Source: Numida meleagris (Eukaryota > Chordata > Aves > Galliformes > Numididae). Taken from it: a stretch of 64,000 bases of DNA. A program made the position numbers and the translations under genes. Within the stretch, counting starts at the first letter, position 1, and every line of letters begins with the position of its first letter. Of the stretch, positions 13,501 to 25,698 are shown piece after piece. The notes under the pieces were generated by a model that was not told the origin of the DNA, ran no database searches, and saw only the letters and a program-made list of their open reading frames with translations. The stretch is taken from positions 38,778,145 to 38,842,144 of the forward strand of contig NC_034410.1 in the NCBI RefSeq assembly GCF_002078875.1. The letters run 5' to 3'.

Positions 13501-14751
13501 TTTTAACTTCTTGGAGTTAGATAGAGAAGAACCCTTCAGGGCAGAAATATATAAGCCATAGTACTGTAAGTATTGTACACTGAGTTAGTTTTTATTTTTA
13601 ATAGCTTGGCTGAGGAAACAAAAACAGAAACAGGTAACTTTTACAGATTGTGGGTTTTCGTTCTGAAGTTGTCTTATATTTAGCTCCTCAAAAGAAAGTA
13701 CTCAGGTCGTTGAGTCAGCCATGAGACTTTAATATTGTTTTTTTTTTTTTGCCTATGTTTTCTGTATTTGTTGTGTTAGAAAGTACTTCTCCCCCACCTT
13801 CCCAAACTCACAATCTTTTTTTTTCTTCTTTCTAGTAACAGGAGATTTCAGTCTAAACTTTTTTTTTTGTCTTTTATGTTTTGGTGTCTGCTACTGATCA
13901 GTGGGTTTGGGCCTTTCACAGTCAGCAAGAGAGACTTGCAGATGTCTTCTGTCAGGTTCCCAGGATTTGTGTAGGTAGCTGAACTATATGCTTTTCAGGG
14001 TGAGTACAGGAATAGCTAGTTCAAATCAGCTTGGTTCTGCCATTAGGAAGGCAGTGAAGTAAAGGAAACAGTTTGGATGACTGAACACTTGAACCTGCCT
14101 ACAGCTCTGCAGATAAGGATGTGACTGTTTCTTGTTTGAAGTTTGTTATGGGAGGAATTAGTTTGGCCAAGACAACAGGATGTTCTGTATTTTTTTTTTT
14201 TTTTTTAGTATAAGAGGGAGACAAAAGGAAGATGGTTTCCACCTGTGGTGAGTTGGGGATCTCCTCTGGAGCATACTTATGTTGGTTCTGATGTCTGTAG
14301 GAAGTAATTAGCAATGTGAATCCAACTGCCCTGAAAAATCTCTTAAGATACTTGGCAATGCTTTAAAAATCAGTTTGGAAAGTGTGGCTGGAAAAGGACA
14401 TTTCCAAGCAGTCACCCTCCTCCCATTCTCCATGTTCCCCATTAGCCCTCTCCTCCTCGGGGCTCATGTTGATACTTAGTGAAAATGATGGGATGCAACA
14501 CTACTGCAGGCTTCTCTACAGTAGAGCATGACCAGTGTCAACCAGAGTTTTGATAATGTGCAGTTACTCAACAGTCCTGTCACTGACATTATCTCTGTCC
14601 CCGTAGGGGCCACCTGCTCTAGACCATGACCCTTACACCTGACAAATCAAACTCCGTAAAAAGGAATAAAATTCTGATTGAGGTATATTTGATGCTGTGC
14701 ATTTAAATGCCTAGGTACATGCCTGGATATTTGTCCTTCCAAAAAAAAAGT

Positions 14752-14794
<43 letters not shown>

Positions 14795-14798
14795 TATT
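14752..14798. repeat. (CA)n/(TA)n microsatellite
   Basis: A short CA run (14752-14760) leads straight into a nearly perfect TA run to 14798. It lies in CMC1 intron 2. Confidence 0.95.
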
Positions 14799-16179
14799 CT
14801 TTTATAAGAAATGCAAATAATGAAATATATGAAATAGTGAATTTCAGCTTGATACATTACTCAATGGTATTGCTTACTTTCCATAACTGATACAGACCAT
14901 TGCATTAACCTGTTGGTATCTATAGTCTGTTCTGAGGTTAACACTGGCAGGTACTAAGGCTGATAGCATCGGGAAATTGAATGACAGCTCATATTTTAAA
15001 ATGTCAATCAGTCTTATTTTCTTGACGCAAATTGAAACTAAAAATACCATTCATAACTGAATTTTGCTCACCTGCTTAACTGCATAGGGGAAAATACAGT
15101 CCTTATAATCTTTTAAAAATTTGGATATTTAAGGAATGTATGGAAATATAATCATCTGCTAATTGACTGAAGCAAAAAGATCAAGTAACTGACAAAAATC
15201 AGTGAGATAGCATAATGTTTCCTGGTAATATTTTTGTTGAGCTGCTGTGTCTGGAAGTTTGTTACCCATGCTTTTGTACACATTGATGAGAATTTTGATG
15301 GAAAGCCTTAAAGATTGCATGGGAGGAGCCATAAACTTTGTGACTGGAATAGCCTTTTTCTATGGGCGGGGAAAAACAATGCTGCCTTGTCACCTACAAC
15401 TTCATTTTTCTGAGAAAACTGAGTGACAAAATTACAGATAGAAAAGGGGAGAAATACGTTATCCTCCGTTTTATTTATTATCTGCACATTAAAGTACAAT
15501 ATAGTCGTATTGTGCGACCCTCTCACCTTGTATGAAGCTATTGAGATTACTGTTTCACATGCTGTGTAGTTGTCAGTTATTTAAATGGTATGTTTTGATA
15601 GTGATACAGCTATATTTAGTACTGGTAATGAATTAATAGGTGTTTTTCCCTTGTTGGTGTTTCTGAGGGTGAGATGCTGAATTTTTACGATGTTCTTGTC
15701 TGTGCACAATAGCTTTTATATTTGGAAAAGATTCAGATAGATATATTTCCAACAAACATTTACTCTCATCGCATTTAACCATGTGAGTGAATTAATACAA
15801 TCTCTAGAGGGATTATGTTATATTGAGCTTTGCTCCAGCAAACTGAGCAGAGAGAACAGCTATATGTAAATTACAATTTGAAGAAATGAGATCACAGATC
15901 TAACGTTTTTTTTTTTTTTTTGAATGATACTTACAGTATTAACTAAGCAAATCTGATTTAGAAGATTTCATAGGAAAGAAATATGAGATCATATTGTGTT
16001 GCTTGTTGATTGAAACTGTAAGTATTCTAACTTGTGTTAGGAGTTCCAGTAAAATGTTTGGGGAGGGAACTTAACTCCATTTGATTTTTTTTTTTTTTTC
16101 CTTCTCTCCCTTCATGTCATTTCAACCCAGCTGATCACAAGAAATGGGTCAGACTGCTAGCTTTACCACTGCAACTCAG

Positions 16180-16580
16180 TTGTGTAGGGTTTTTTATTTT
16201 TTTTTATTAGGGAATGGAACAGCTTTTACAGGGACAAAGAGAAATGAAATCACTTTCAATGAAAGAAAGAGGCCTCATTATAGCCACCAACAGCAGTTAT
16301 TGACAGCTACACTTCCTATTAACAAGGAGCATTTAAGAGTTTGGCTGTTGGATCTTTGGACTTGATCTAATTTGCTAGCATTAATTAGTTTCTTTTGAGC
16401 ACAGACACTTGGTGCTCACAGCTATAGATTTGGAGGACTAATTAGAAAAGAAAATTGAACAGAATGGAGTAAGGCATTAACCTTCAACCATTACCAGCTG
16501 GGGCTCTGATAAAGACCACAGAGTCCAAATGCTCCTATTCATGCAAAGAGTACTCTAATGAATATCAATTTCAGCCAGGT
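16180..16580. promoter_or_regulatory. Candidate conserved non-coding enhancer in CMC1 intron 2
   Basis: About 400 bp of balanced, non-repetitive sequence stands out from the surrounding T-rich intron. It packs many developmental factor sites: ATTAATTAG (16380-16388) and the perfect palindrome CTAATTAG (16438-16445) for homeodomains; TTGACAGC (16300-16307) for MEIS/TALE; CAGCTG (16495-16500) as an E-box; TGATAA near 16507-16512 for GATA; and ATGCAAA (16541-16547) for POU factors. The EOMES gene neighbours CMC1 in vertebrates and is a possible target. That the block is conserved is inference only. Confidence 0.35.
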
Positions 16581-19500
16581 TGCCATATCCTACAAGCACT
16601 GTCTTAATTTTGGTTCTCTTACCTGTTACAAAATTTTATGTTTAGATACTAAAATGCTGGTGATATTTTGGAGTTCGTACCTTGGTAGGTTATCTATGTT
16701 CTGTCTACTCTTTTGGTTTTCTTAAGTTAGAGATTTTATTGGTTTCCAGTTAAGATCCTGAATTCCAAATTGTTTTCCCATTCCAGCGTAAATATATTAA
16801 CACAGCATAGATTAATAGAGAATATTAACAAATGCTTGTTTAAGTAGAGGATGCCTGCGTGGATTTGGATTATTGTAATGCATGAGCAGTGATACCCACG
16901 TTAAGCGCTGACCAAGTTAACAGCTGAAGTTTGAACAATAAGATAGCTGCTTCTGCAGCTCTTTGGAGCAGAGAAAGTATTGTATTGTGGTGCTGATTAT
17001 CATGTTTCAGGAGGAAAGCTGTTCTTTCAGACCTTGGATTTATAGTGTTATAAAATGTACCAAAAGGAGGTACATGTGTATACCTATGTATAAAAACGAT
17101 TATCTTTGTCCTTATATACTTTTCTTGGATCATTGAAAATATCAGACTTGGAACTAAGGCCCAAATCCTCATTAGCTGTCTTCACCTTTTAGTCATGTCA
17201 CTGCACGCTGACAAACTACCTGTCAAACCTAGATGGCTGTGTGTCTCTCCATTGCTACTGCTTCTGTAGCTGGATCTTCCTTGCGCAGTAATGAGAAGAG
17301 TGTCAGTCTCTTCTTTGATACTCTTTTCTTTGAACTGTTTTCTTTTGGGAAGTACACTAGTGGTAAGGTGCATTCTCTGACTTTGGAACAGTGTATCTGC
17401 TTGGGTTAGGTCGTGTGTTTAGCTCTTGGAGGCTAAGATCGCCTTTTATGTGGTTGAGTTATTGCCAGTTCTCCTACAGGTAAGCTCCATACTGTTGGGT
17501 TGAATAGCTGGTTCCATGTCAGAGGTCAGTTTGATGCAAGCTACAAAGACAGAAAGACAAACTTGTGCTTGACATTAATGTTATGCTGTTTGGTGGTGTC
17601 TAGATCAACCTTCAGAGAAGTGCTTTTGTTGGCTGACTGAGTTGGCAGGGCAGCATCCAGCAGTTAGGAGAGACAAAGTTCTTTTTCTGAGTCCTCCCAA
17701 AAAAAGTGAGATTATGATTGCAGCCTCTTACTAAGACCACATTTGTATCTTTTATTAGATGTTAGATATGCTATTTACTGATTCTCAGTTTTCTTTCCTA
17801 GTTGATATATCCTGATTCTTCCCTTTCAGTTCTTGTTACTGCAGCAAATGAGAATGAATTCTGTAGGTATTTTTTTTAACTATCTATTCATCGATGGTGG
17901 CGATAAACGACAGATACGGTAGTTTATGTATTAGAGTATTACAGTATTATATTATTGTGACATAGTTGCATATATTGATAATAGTAGTACTTGTGTCTAA
18001 TTGTAACTTTCCTATTGACTGTGTGTTCTTAATGATGTACTTCCAGAATTGCTTTGCAGTTTTGGATTATAAACCCCTCTTAGAATTGCTGTAGAGTTAC
18101 ATTCAACAGTAAGACTGTCAGCAGTTTGTGTAAATAAAGCTAATACTTTAAGAGGTCATGCTATATTCTCTATGCACATGTATAAATATTTTAATTGTAT
18201 ATGAATTATGAATATTACCCTGGGGTTACTTTCACACAGAAAATAGGTTATTTTTCAACTGCTGACATCAGAATGTGTTGTGCAGATAGCATTAGGTGCA
18301 GCACTGGAAAACAGAACTTAGTTTTGTCAAAAAGCAGCTACTGTGTATTTGGAACTAGAAACCAAAACATAGCGAGCTTTCAGATAGCCTACAGGCAGCG
18401 TTTCGATGTTTTAAAGTGTGCTTTACTTTCAGGGAAAGGTAATGGGGAAAAATTCTAACTACAGCTGTGCTAAATGGGGTTCAGAATAATAATTGCAAAT
18501 TCATCTAACAGGCTTTGATTTGAGAAGGCAGTGTATTATGAGAGTTGTAGTTTTGATCTCCGTTTTCTGTAGACTGGAGAACTATACCTGTTGAGCATAT
18601 TTACATGTAATATTATGAGTCAGATGAGCAGTCCAAAAAAAACCAAAAAACAATATCCAACAAAGGACAGGAAGGATAAACCTTATCAGGCAACAGGAGA
18701 AAGCAAGTTAAAGCTGAAATACGGCTCAGTGAGTAGGCATACTCTTAACAAGATCTGGTGGTCTGACTGTTCTTCATGCTTTTTTGTTGTTCTGAAAACA
18801 TCAGAATGTGGTTGATGAAATCTCTAATTTTCATCCTTCTTTGGGACCAAACGATTCTAAACTTCTTTTTCAGTGTGGAGTCTAGATCTAAAGATTGTTT
18901 AAATGAAGTGTGACAAGATACAGCTTTAAGTAGTCACTGTTTTATCTGTTGCTGAGTAAAACAACATCCCTCCATGGTATTGTTCTGGTGCTTTCAGTAA
19001 TGGCAACAAAAATAGTCCTTCTTTCCTGCTGCAAAATTTAATTTAATTTTGTTGCCATTGTAATTGTTTTCCATTAATTGTCTACATAGCGCTGCATAGA
19101 AAAAGAGTAGAGGAGATTCCTGCACTGAAGAGTGTTCTATTTACAGGTCTGATTGAGAGAGGAATAAAGGCTACAATAATAAAAGGTCATAAAACACTCG
19201 TGCTTTATTATAACTCCTCTGAATTTTATTTGCAACTTTTTAACACTGTCCAAAAAAAAGAAGGAAGATATCATGCTGAAAAGAGTGCTTGGAATGCGTG
19301 CTGCCTAAGATCGGAATAGATACCTTTACATGAAATGTGATCATATGACAGAAGGTGAGAAGTGTTTGGGATGAGGAATCAAAAGCTGCACAACAGGTCA
19401 GAAGATGTGAAGGGGAATGGACAAGGTGTATTAGAGCTATTCAGACAGAGCATTGGAGGTGTGAATGAGGCTTACGTTTATGGAGCAAGAAAAACAATTC

Positions 19501-20792
19501 AGCTGCTGCATACTAGACATATTTCAGAGGGATCTTACACAGGATTTGAAAGGAATCCAGTAAGGGGTGGTAGGTAGTTGTTTATGAGGTGATGAGTAGG
19601 ACAGGAACTTGTATAAGGAATTTCGAAGATGATAATGTACACTTGGAATGGGGTAAATAGATTCTTCTGTTGAAATCCACAGTACTGGGAAGGAATTCAA
19701 AAAGTTGTAGGCATTTTTAGATAAATTTATGGTATTTAGGGTTCTGCCTTTTTACTTTTTTTCCTAAAAAGAGTTTACATTATGGTTTCTTGAAGTTTAA
19801 CAGTTGGTTTCTGTTAGATATACTTAGGAAGTTTGAGAGGAATGCAGGGCTGAATTGGACTTGTAAGACTTCTCTTGTGGCCATGTTTCGTATATCTATA
19901 ATATGGTTAATGTTGCAGCTTCTAGAGACTGCTTGTTCCAATACTTAGTTATTTCTTACTGTTCAGAGATTGATTTGTTTGTTTTCAAAGGCATTTTATT
20001 TTAGAATGTCCCACCTTTTCTTTGTACGTTACAAGGCATTGGTGTTCTCGGTGTCAGCTAGAGATAGGCACAGAGGAAACAAATGAATCTGTCCACTGTA
20101 TGTTCCTGTGAAACAGAGTATGTTTACGTATATATGTGTGGCATTCATACTCAAACATGCGTATGTACACTATTACAGTTAGAGTATTTTTGATTTTGTT
20201 CTTGCTGAATTGCACTGTTCTTCCAGATTAAGTCTTTTAAAATACCAAGAGCCCTCGGACTACTCTTGCTGTCCTCCGATGTGCTTTCAGTATTGTCACT
20301 CAGAACGTTCAGTGGCTTGCAGAATGACTTAAAGCCTCACCAAGTATAGCATTTCTGCATGATATCAAACGTCTTAACTATATACCTACTGAATGTATGG
20401 ATTTTACAAGGAGATTATTTTAAAAGCTTTGCTATGTGTTTTAAGAGGAAGTTTTTCTGTGCTTTGTATTGTGTCCTGCTCCTGATCCACAGCAACTCAT
20501 CAATACCAATGTATACTTTATGAAATCTGCAGTTGAAGGAGCAGAGTTCTTATTTCTTCTGTTTGTGAAGAGAGTTGAAAAATGTTTTTTATGCAATTAA
20601 AAAAAAAAAAGCAACAGAAAACCCACCCCAAACAGAAAAAGAACCCAGCCTGCTATTGAAATGCTGATGTCCTAGTCTGAAGACCTTCAGACCTTGGACA
20701 GATTCCTGGTAGTGACCTGAATAAAAGCAGCACTTTGAATGGAATAAATAAGACAATCTGCTTATCCTAAAAAGGCAAGAAAGGTAAAAAGG

Positions 20793-20820
20793 AAAAAAAA
20801 AAAAAAAATTGGGGGGGGGG
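20793..20820. repeat. A16-TT-G10 homopolymer block
   Basis: Sixteen A, two T, then ten G in immediate succession. A ten-base G run is unusual in this AT-rich intron. Confidence 0.95.
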
Positions 20821-22948
20821 AACGGCCAAAGGCCTTTTCAGTAGTCATCCTGGAGAACTGTTTCTACTGTAGAGTCTTTGAGATTGCTTAGGTAAGATGG
20901 TGGAACCTAAGGTTTACGAGTTGTTTTCAGAAACACGGCAAAATGAAGACAGAAAGCACCAAAGAATGTCAGTATCACCAGGTTAAAAATGGCATTCAGA
21001 TTTACAGGGAGAACTTTCAGGTTGAAGAAATGATACCCACTAAGAGTACCACCACAGTCTGCAGCTTCAAATGTTATACTTCGTTGCCCCATTACTTTTT
21101 TTCTGCTTTTGGAGTAGTAATTTTCTACAGTGAATCTGGCAGCCAAGTCAAAGTAATTCATAAAGCCAGTGATGAAAAGTACGCTTTATTTTTTCTGGTG
21201 TAAATAATCTTTGTCATTCTTCATCTGTCCTGATTTCTTCCTCTTGTTTTTTTGCTCTGTTTTCAGTGTGGTTTTCTTAATAAAGCTTCATGATGTGTAT
21301 GAATTCTCCAACTTACAGAATGCCTTCTGTTCATTATTTAAGAAGCGTAACAAAAACATAGTCTAAAGATTGCTGAAGAAATTGAACTCTTCAGTATGGA
21401 AAATCTGTGTGTTGCAGGATTTACACAAACACTGATTTATCCGTGGTATAATCCTCGGTATGTTTATGGAATAATAACATCTACAAGATTGTGCCTGCTT
21501 TGTGTGCCATCCCATTTCTGACCCCTGCCAATGCAGCTTGCACAAAGGTTGAGTCCAATTACACTTTATTTCAGACGTGCAGAAAACATTCCTTCTACTT
21601 CTTTCCAGAATTAAGAGCAGCTCAGTGAGAAAGATATTTGGAAGCAAAAGTCAACATGGTAGAAGATATTTGGCGTGCTGAGCCATGGATTCAAACAGAC
21701 ATGTCCTTTCTGCCTGATAGGAAGTTCCAGATATAATTCTGGCAGTACGTAATGTTTACAAATGTTCTTATATTATTTTAAGGCACTGTTTTGCCTTATT
21801 ACCTTAATGTAGACTTCAGCATGTGTCTAGTTAATGAAAGAAAAATTACCGCTTTTTTTTTTATAGAATCAGAGAATGTATGGTGTTCTGGGTTTTATAA
21901 CCAAAGATTTTATTATTTATGTCTTAAACGGGGTAGGACCAAACTTGGAGCTTCTGTGGTGTCTTCAGTGGCTCTATCTAATATTCTAAGTTTAAAATAT
22001 TTTATATTATCTACATTTGATAGTGCATCATTACTGTTGAATAGCAATACAAATGAGTCTTCGGTTCTCTGGAGGGCTTTGTAATAGAAGTGTCCTCATC
22101 TTATCCTTTTGAAAGCTATTCATGATGTAACTAATTAGGAAATAAAAAGCATCTACATTTTCATGTGGTATATATGTTTTTGCATTTTATACATTTGAAA
22201 CAGCTTGAGAAAGTTTAAGTCCTTTGTGGGGAGTGAGAATGGTGTGTGAAGAGAATTTACCTCCTTTCAGCAAAAGCTGTTTTGTCAATTTATTTTGATA
22301 TGCTTCTGTTCAGTAACTATGAAACAAGCAGATTTTAAATCTGAGTATTACTGTCATTCTTTTTTTATTTCAGGTAACTGTTCTGTTTGGTCTGCCATCG
22401 AGTTCATGTAAATGCTAGTTACTGACTGTGCGTAAACTTTGAGACATTCATTGCTGGGCAGAGAATACTCATTTAATTTAAACTCCCCCAAAATCATTTC
22501 TACAATTCTGTAGAAGGAAGGTATTTAAGAGAGCTGGTAACGTTTGCTTTACCCGCATTCTCCCAGCATAATAGTAAATCAGGCTAATGGTTCTGATTTC
22601 ATCTTTTTCTCTTCTCATCCCGGCTCCTTAGGCGTCCATCAATACAGGAAAATATGGCATGTGATAGAACCTTTTTTTTGTTTTAAGTTAAATATGCTAG
22701 TTCCATTCTCTTCTAGATAACTACTTATTCAAACATGCATTTATTTACCTGAATTTAATTAGTATATTGCTACTGCTATGGTTAATGGAGTGCACAGTTG
22801 AAAGTTTAAATACAAAAATATGTTGTTTCATTCTATGATAGACAATGCTGGATTGGCATGACCACAGAATAAAATTATCTTCTAAGTGATAACGACTTGA
22901 GCTTGGAAAACTGTTGTGACTTTTCACAGGGAATTCTATTACTGCAGC

Positions 22949-23539
22949 TATCCTGGTTTCAGCTTGGACAGAGTTGATTTTCTTCATAGTGGCTGGTGTG
23001 ATTCTGTGTTTTGGCTTTAGAATAAAAACAGTGTTCACAACACAGTGATGTTTTAGTTGTTGCTGAGCAAAGGATGTTTTCAGCTTCTTGTACTGCCCTG
23101 CCAGCAAGGGCGCTAGGAAAGGTACAAGTTTGCTGGAAGGGGACAGAACCACGACAACTGACCCAAACTGTCCAAAGGGATATTCCATACCGTATGGCAT
23201 TATGCTGAGCTATTCAACTGGAGGAGGTTGGCTGGGGTGCTGCTGCTGCTTTGGGACCGGCAGGGTGTTGGTCAGCGGGTGGTGAGCAATTGTGCATCAC
23301 TTGTTTTATAAATATATATTTATATATATCATATAAATATAAACATATATAATATATATATTATTATATTTTTTAAAAAAACTACTATTTTTGTCTTCCA
23401 TTTCTGTCCCAGTAAATAGTCTTTACCTCAACCTAAGCGTTCTAGTTTTGTTTCTGATTCTCTCCCTCATCCTGCTGGGAGGAGCAAGTGAGTGAAAGGC
23501 TGTGTGATGCTGAGCTACTTGCTGGGTTAAACCACAACA
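22949..23539 (+). mobile_element. Solo LTR of an avian endogenous retrovirus (ERV-L-like), + strand
   Basis: The 591-bp block starts TATCCTGGTTTCAGCTTGG and ends GGGTTAAACCACAACA, both close to the ends of a common avian LTR family. It holds the family's internal landmarks: the CCAAAGGGATATTCCATACC block (23173-23192), the GGTGGTGAGCAATTGTGCATC segment, and a C-rich part after an AT-rich 3' region. The flanks GCAGC (22944-22948) and GCAAC (23540-23544) match at four of five bases, fitting a 5-bp target duplication. No gag, pol or env follows, so this is a solo LTR formed by recombination. The TATA region is decayed. The family name is not verified. Confidence 0.85.
23307..23372. repeat. AT-rich simple repeat inside the + strand LTR
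   Basis: An irregular TA/TATAAATA tract lies between the conserved GCATCACTTG block and the 3' C-rich part of the LTR, where related LTRs have a T/AT-rich stretch. It appears expanded in this copy. Confidence 0.85.
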
Positions 23540-24699
23540 GCAACCTAATTCTGATCTCATGCTCTTAATTAAGGCTTACAGTTCAGAAACAGAAACATAT
23601 TTTCACTCCGATAAATAAGCTGTGGGCTCAGTGCAGAGCTGTTCATTGCAGACTTGCTATTGCTCATCTCCGTTGTCCTGACGTTTGAGCTGCGGTGGCC
23701 TGACTCGTCTGAAAACAAATTCAGCTGCCCTGATAAGGAGTGGGAGATGCATTTCACATCAAGGGTTAATTGTAACAATGATTATAGTTTCTTTATGAAG
23801 GACTGTTGTGGTCAGTGAATATACTGACGAATAAATAGACTGACCCAGCATCATTATCTGTAAAACACGGATGGCTGTGCTGCCAGTTTTTGTGAGGGTA
23901 TTTGTTCTTCTGAAAAAGCTATATAGAAACTCTTGATCTCTGTGAGCGTTTGCTAAGGATTCCTTTGAGCTATTTTTTCCTCCTTGTTTCGGATTGTTTC
24001 CATGTTGCTTGGGAATCCCATTGATTTGTTAGTGCCTTCTGTAGCAATATGAACATCTGCAGGTTCTGTGCAGGTGTAGACTGGCAGGACGGTGCTCTTA
24101 GCTCACACCAAGATTTGGTGGAAAGGAAGAGAGAGACAGTCAGTGCCTTCTATGTCATTACAAAGAGGCTCAGCTGGACACAGGAGTTACCACTTGAGAA
24201 TTTGAGAAGAACTGTTGGAATTGGATGCAGGTTTTTTACTTTTGTGGCTAATTACTTTCCACTTTTTTCTTTCACTGCTGTCAGCAGGCCTGGACTCTAG
24301 TTAAAGACTGAAGAGCAAATGAAACTGTTCTTCAGAGCTAGACTAATTTACTAATTTACTGTCTTATTTCCTGCTCTATTACGTTTTTTCTGTTTGTCCA
24401 TAAATGCTTACTGTATGAAAGGCTGAAACCATAGTTTGTAGGGGTAAACAGGCAAATAATCCCAACAGTATAAACTTAAATTCATAAATCTGAGACTTGC
24501 AACCAACCTGCTGTACGAGAAAGCAGATGCCATGCAATAAATTAATACTAAGCTGAATAATAAAGGGCTTTGATGCAAAGAAGGTGATTTCAGACTTTCA
24601 TATGCTTGTTTTCTCTTTGTTTAAGGGAGGCCCTTGCATGTGTGTTCTTTCCTTTATTCTTTTTTCGTGCACATTGAGCTTTGTTGGGTTGAGCACTCA

Positions 24700-24925
24700 G
24701 GCTCTGGATGGGCCGTTGTGATTAACTTACACTAAATAGGCAGCAGTAATGTGATTTGAGAATGAAAAGGATTCATTTCTTCTAAATGAGGGGAAAAAAA
24801 CAAGGTTGAAGGAAATAGTTTACATAATCTGTAAACTAGTTAAGGAGCTGAATATTTATGCAGGTTGAAATTGACGCTTAGTTGCCCTCTAGGGGTTTTA
24901 CATTAATACAGCATATGCTAGCTTT
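24700..24925. promoter_or_regulatory. Candidate regulatory block with CTCF-like site
   Basis: TTGCCCTCTAGGGG (about 24879-24892) resembles the reverse complement of the CTCF core with one mismatch. Just upstream, GTTTACATAATCTGTAAAC forms an inverted pair of forkhead-like TGTTTAC/GTAAAC sites. Confidence 0.25.
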
Positions 24926-25669
24926 TGGGTGATTTTTTTCTTTCAAAATAAAGGTGAGAAGAAATCTTTGGAAAAACTTACATACTGACAAATCTGTGGT
25001 GGTGGAGGCATGTGTGTATCTGCATTCAGCAAGGAAAGCTCATTTTGTTCAGAACCCAGAAAATGGAGAAAAGATCTTTGGTCATGATTGTGCTCATAGA
25101 ATATCAGATCAGTGGAGAAGCTGTGCATGGTCATCAGTCTTGGATCCCAGCCAGGAAAGGTCCCCACACAGAAGTCGAAATGCATTCCAAGGAAAAAAAA
25201 AAAAAAATGGTCCTCAGTAGACCTGGAAGACAAAAGGAAGTTGCACAGGGATGTAATGCTACTGCTGGGAAGGTCACAACAACTCTCCATTCCTGCTTGT
25301 ATCCTAGCCTGAGTGCTGCTGCTGTTTGAGTTCTTGGTGCCCGCAGGCTCCAGTGCACAGGGGCCTTCTGCCACACCTGGTCGTGGCAGGGTGTGAATCA
25401 CGTTTGTGGATCCCACTTGGAGAGCAGTTGGCTGAAATTGTTAGAGCTCTGTCTTCCCTTTCTCTTGTCATTATTATGGACTTCGTCATGTTGCTTAGCA
25501 AGCAGTTAACAAAAACTGAGTAGTTACTGTTTCTTTGGGTAGCATATGATATGTCATGGGAAGAGTCATCAGGCCATGGGAAGAAAATGGCTTCTAAACT
25601 AGATGAGAAAAATAAAATGGCTTTAAACTTTTAATATCTCACTTGCAGATCCATTGCTAACACGTATTT

Positions 25670-25698
25670 AAAGAATAACCTTTTTAAGGTTATTCTTT
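25670..25698. repeat. Perfect 13-bp inverted repeat with 3-base loop
   Basis: AAAGAATAACCTT (25670-25682) is followed by TTT and its exact reverse complement AAGGTTATTCTTT (25686-25698). It could form a hairpin in the intron transcript. It is too short for a microRNA precursor. Confidence 0.85.

Noticed and set aside
22745..23200. 151-codon ORF on the - strand
   Set aside because: It is mostly antisense to the LTR at 22949-23539, so it is a by-product of repeat sequence.
24943..25416. 157-codon ORF on the - strand with several overlapping ORFs on both strands
   Set aside because: Long frames on both strands and a translated A run indicate chance in a GC-richer patch. No family is recognised.
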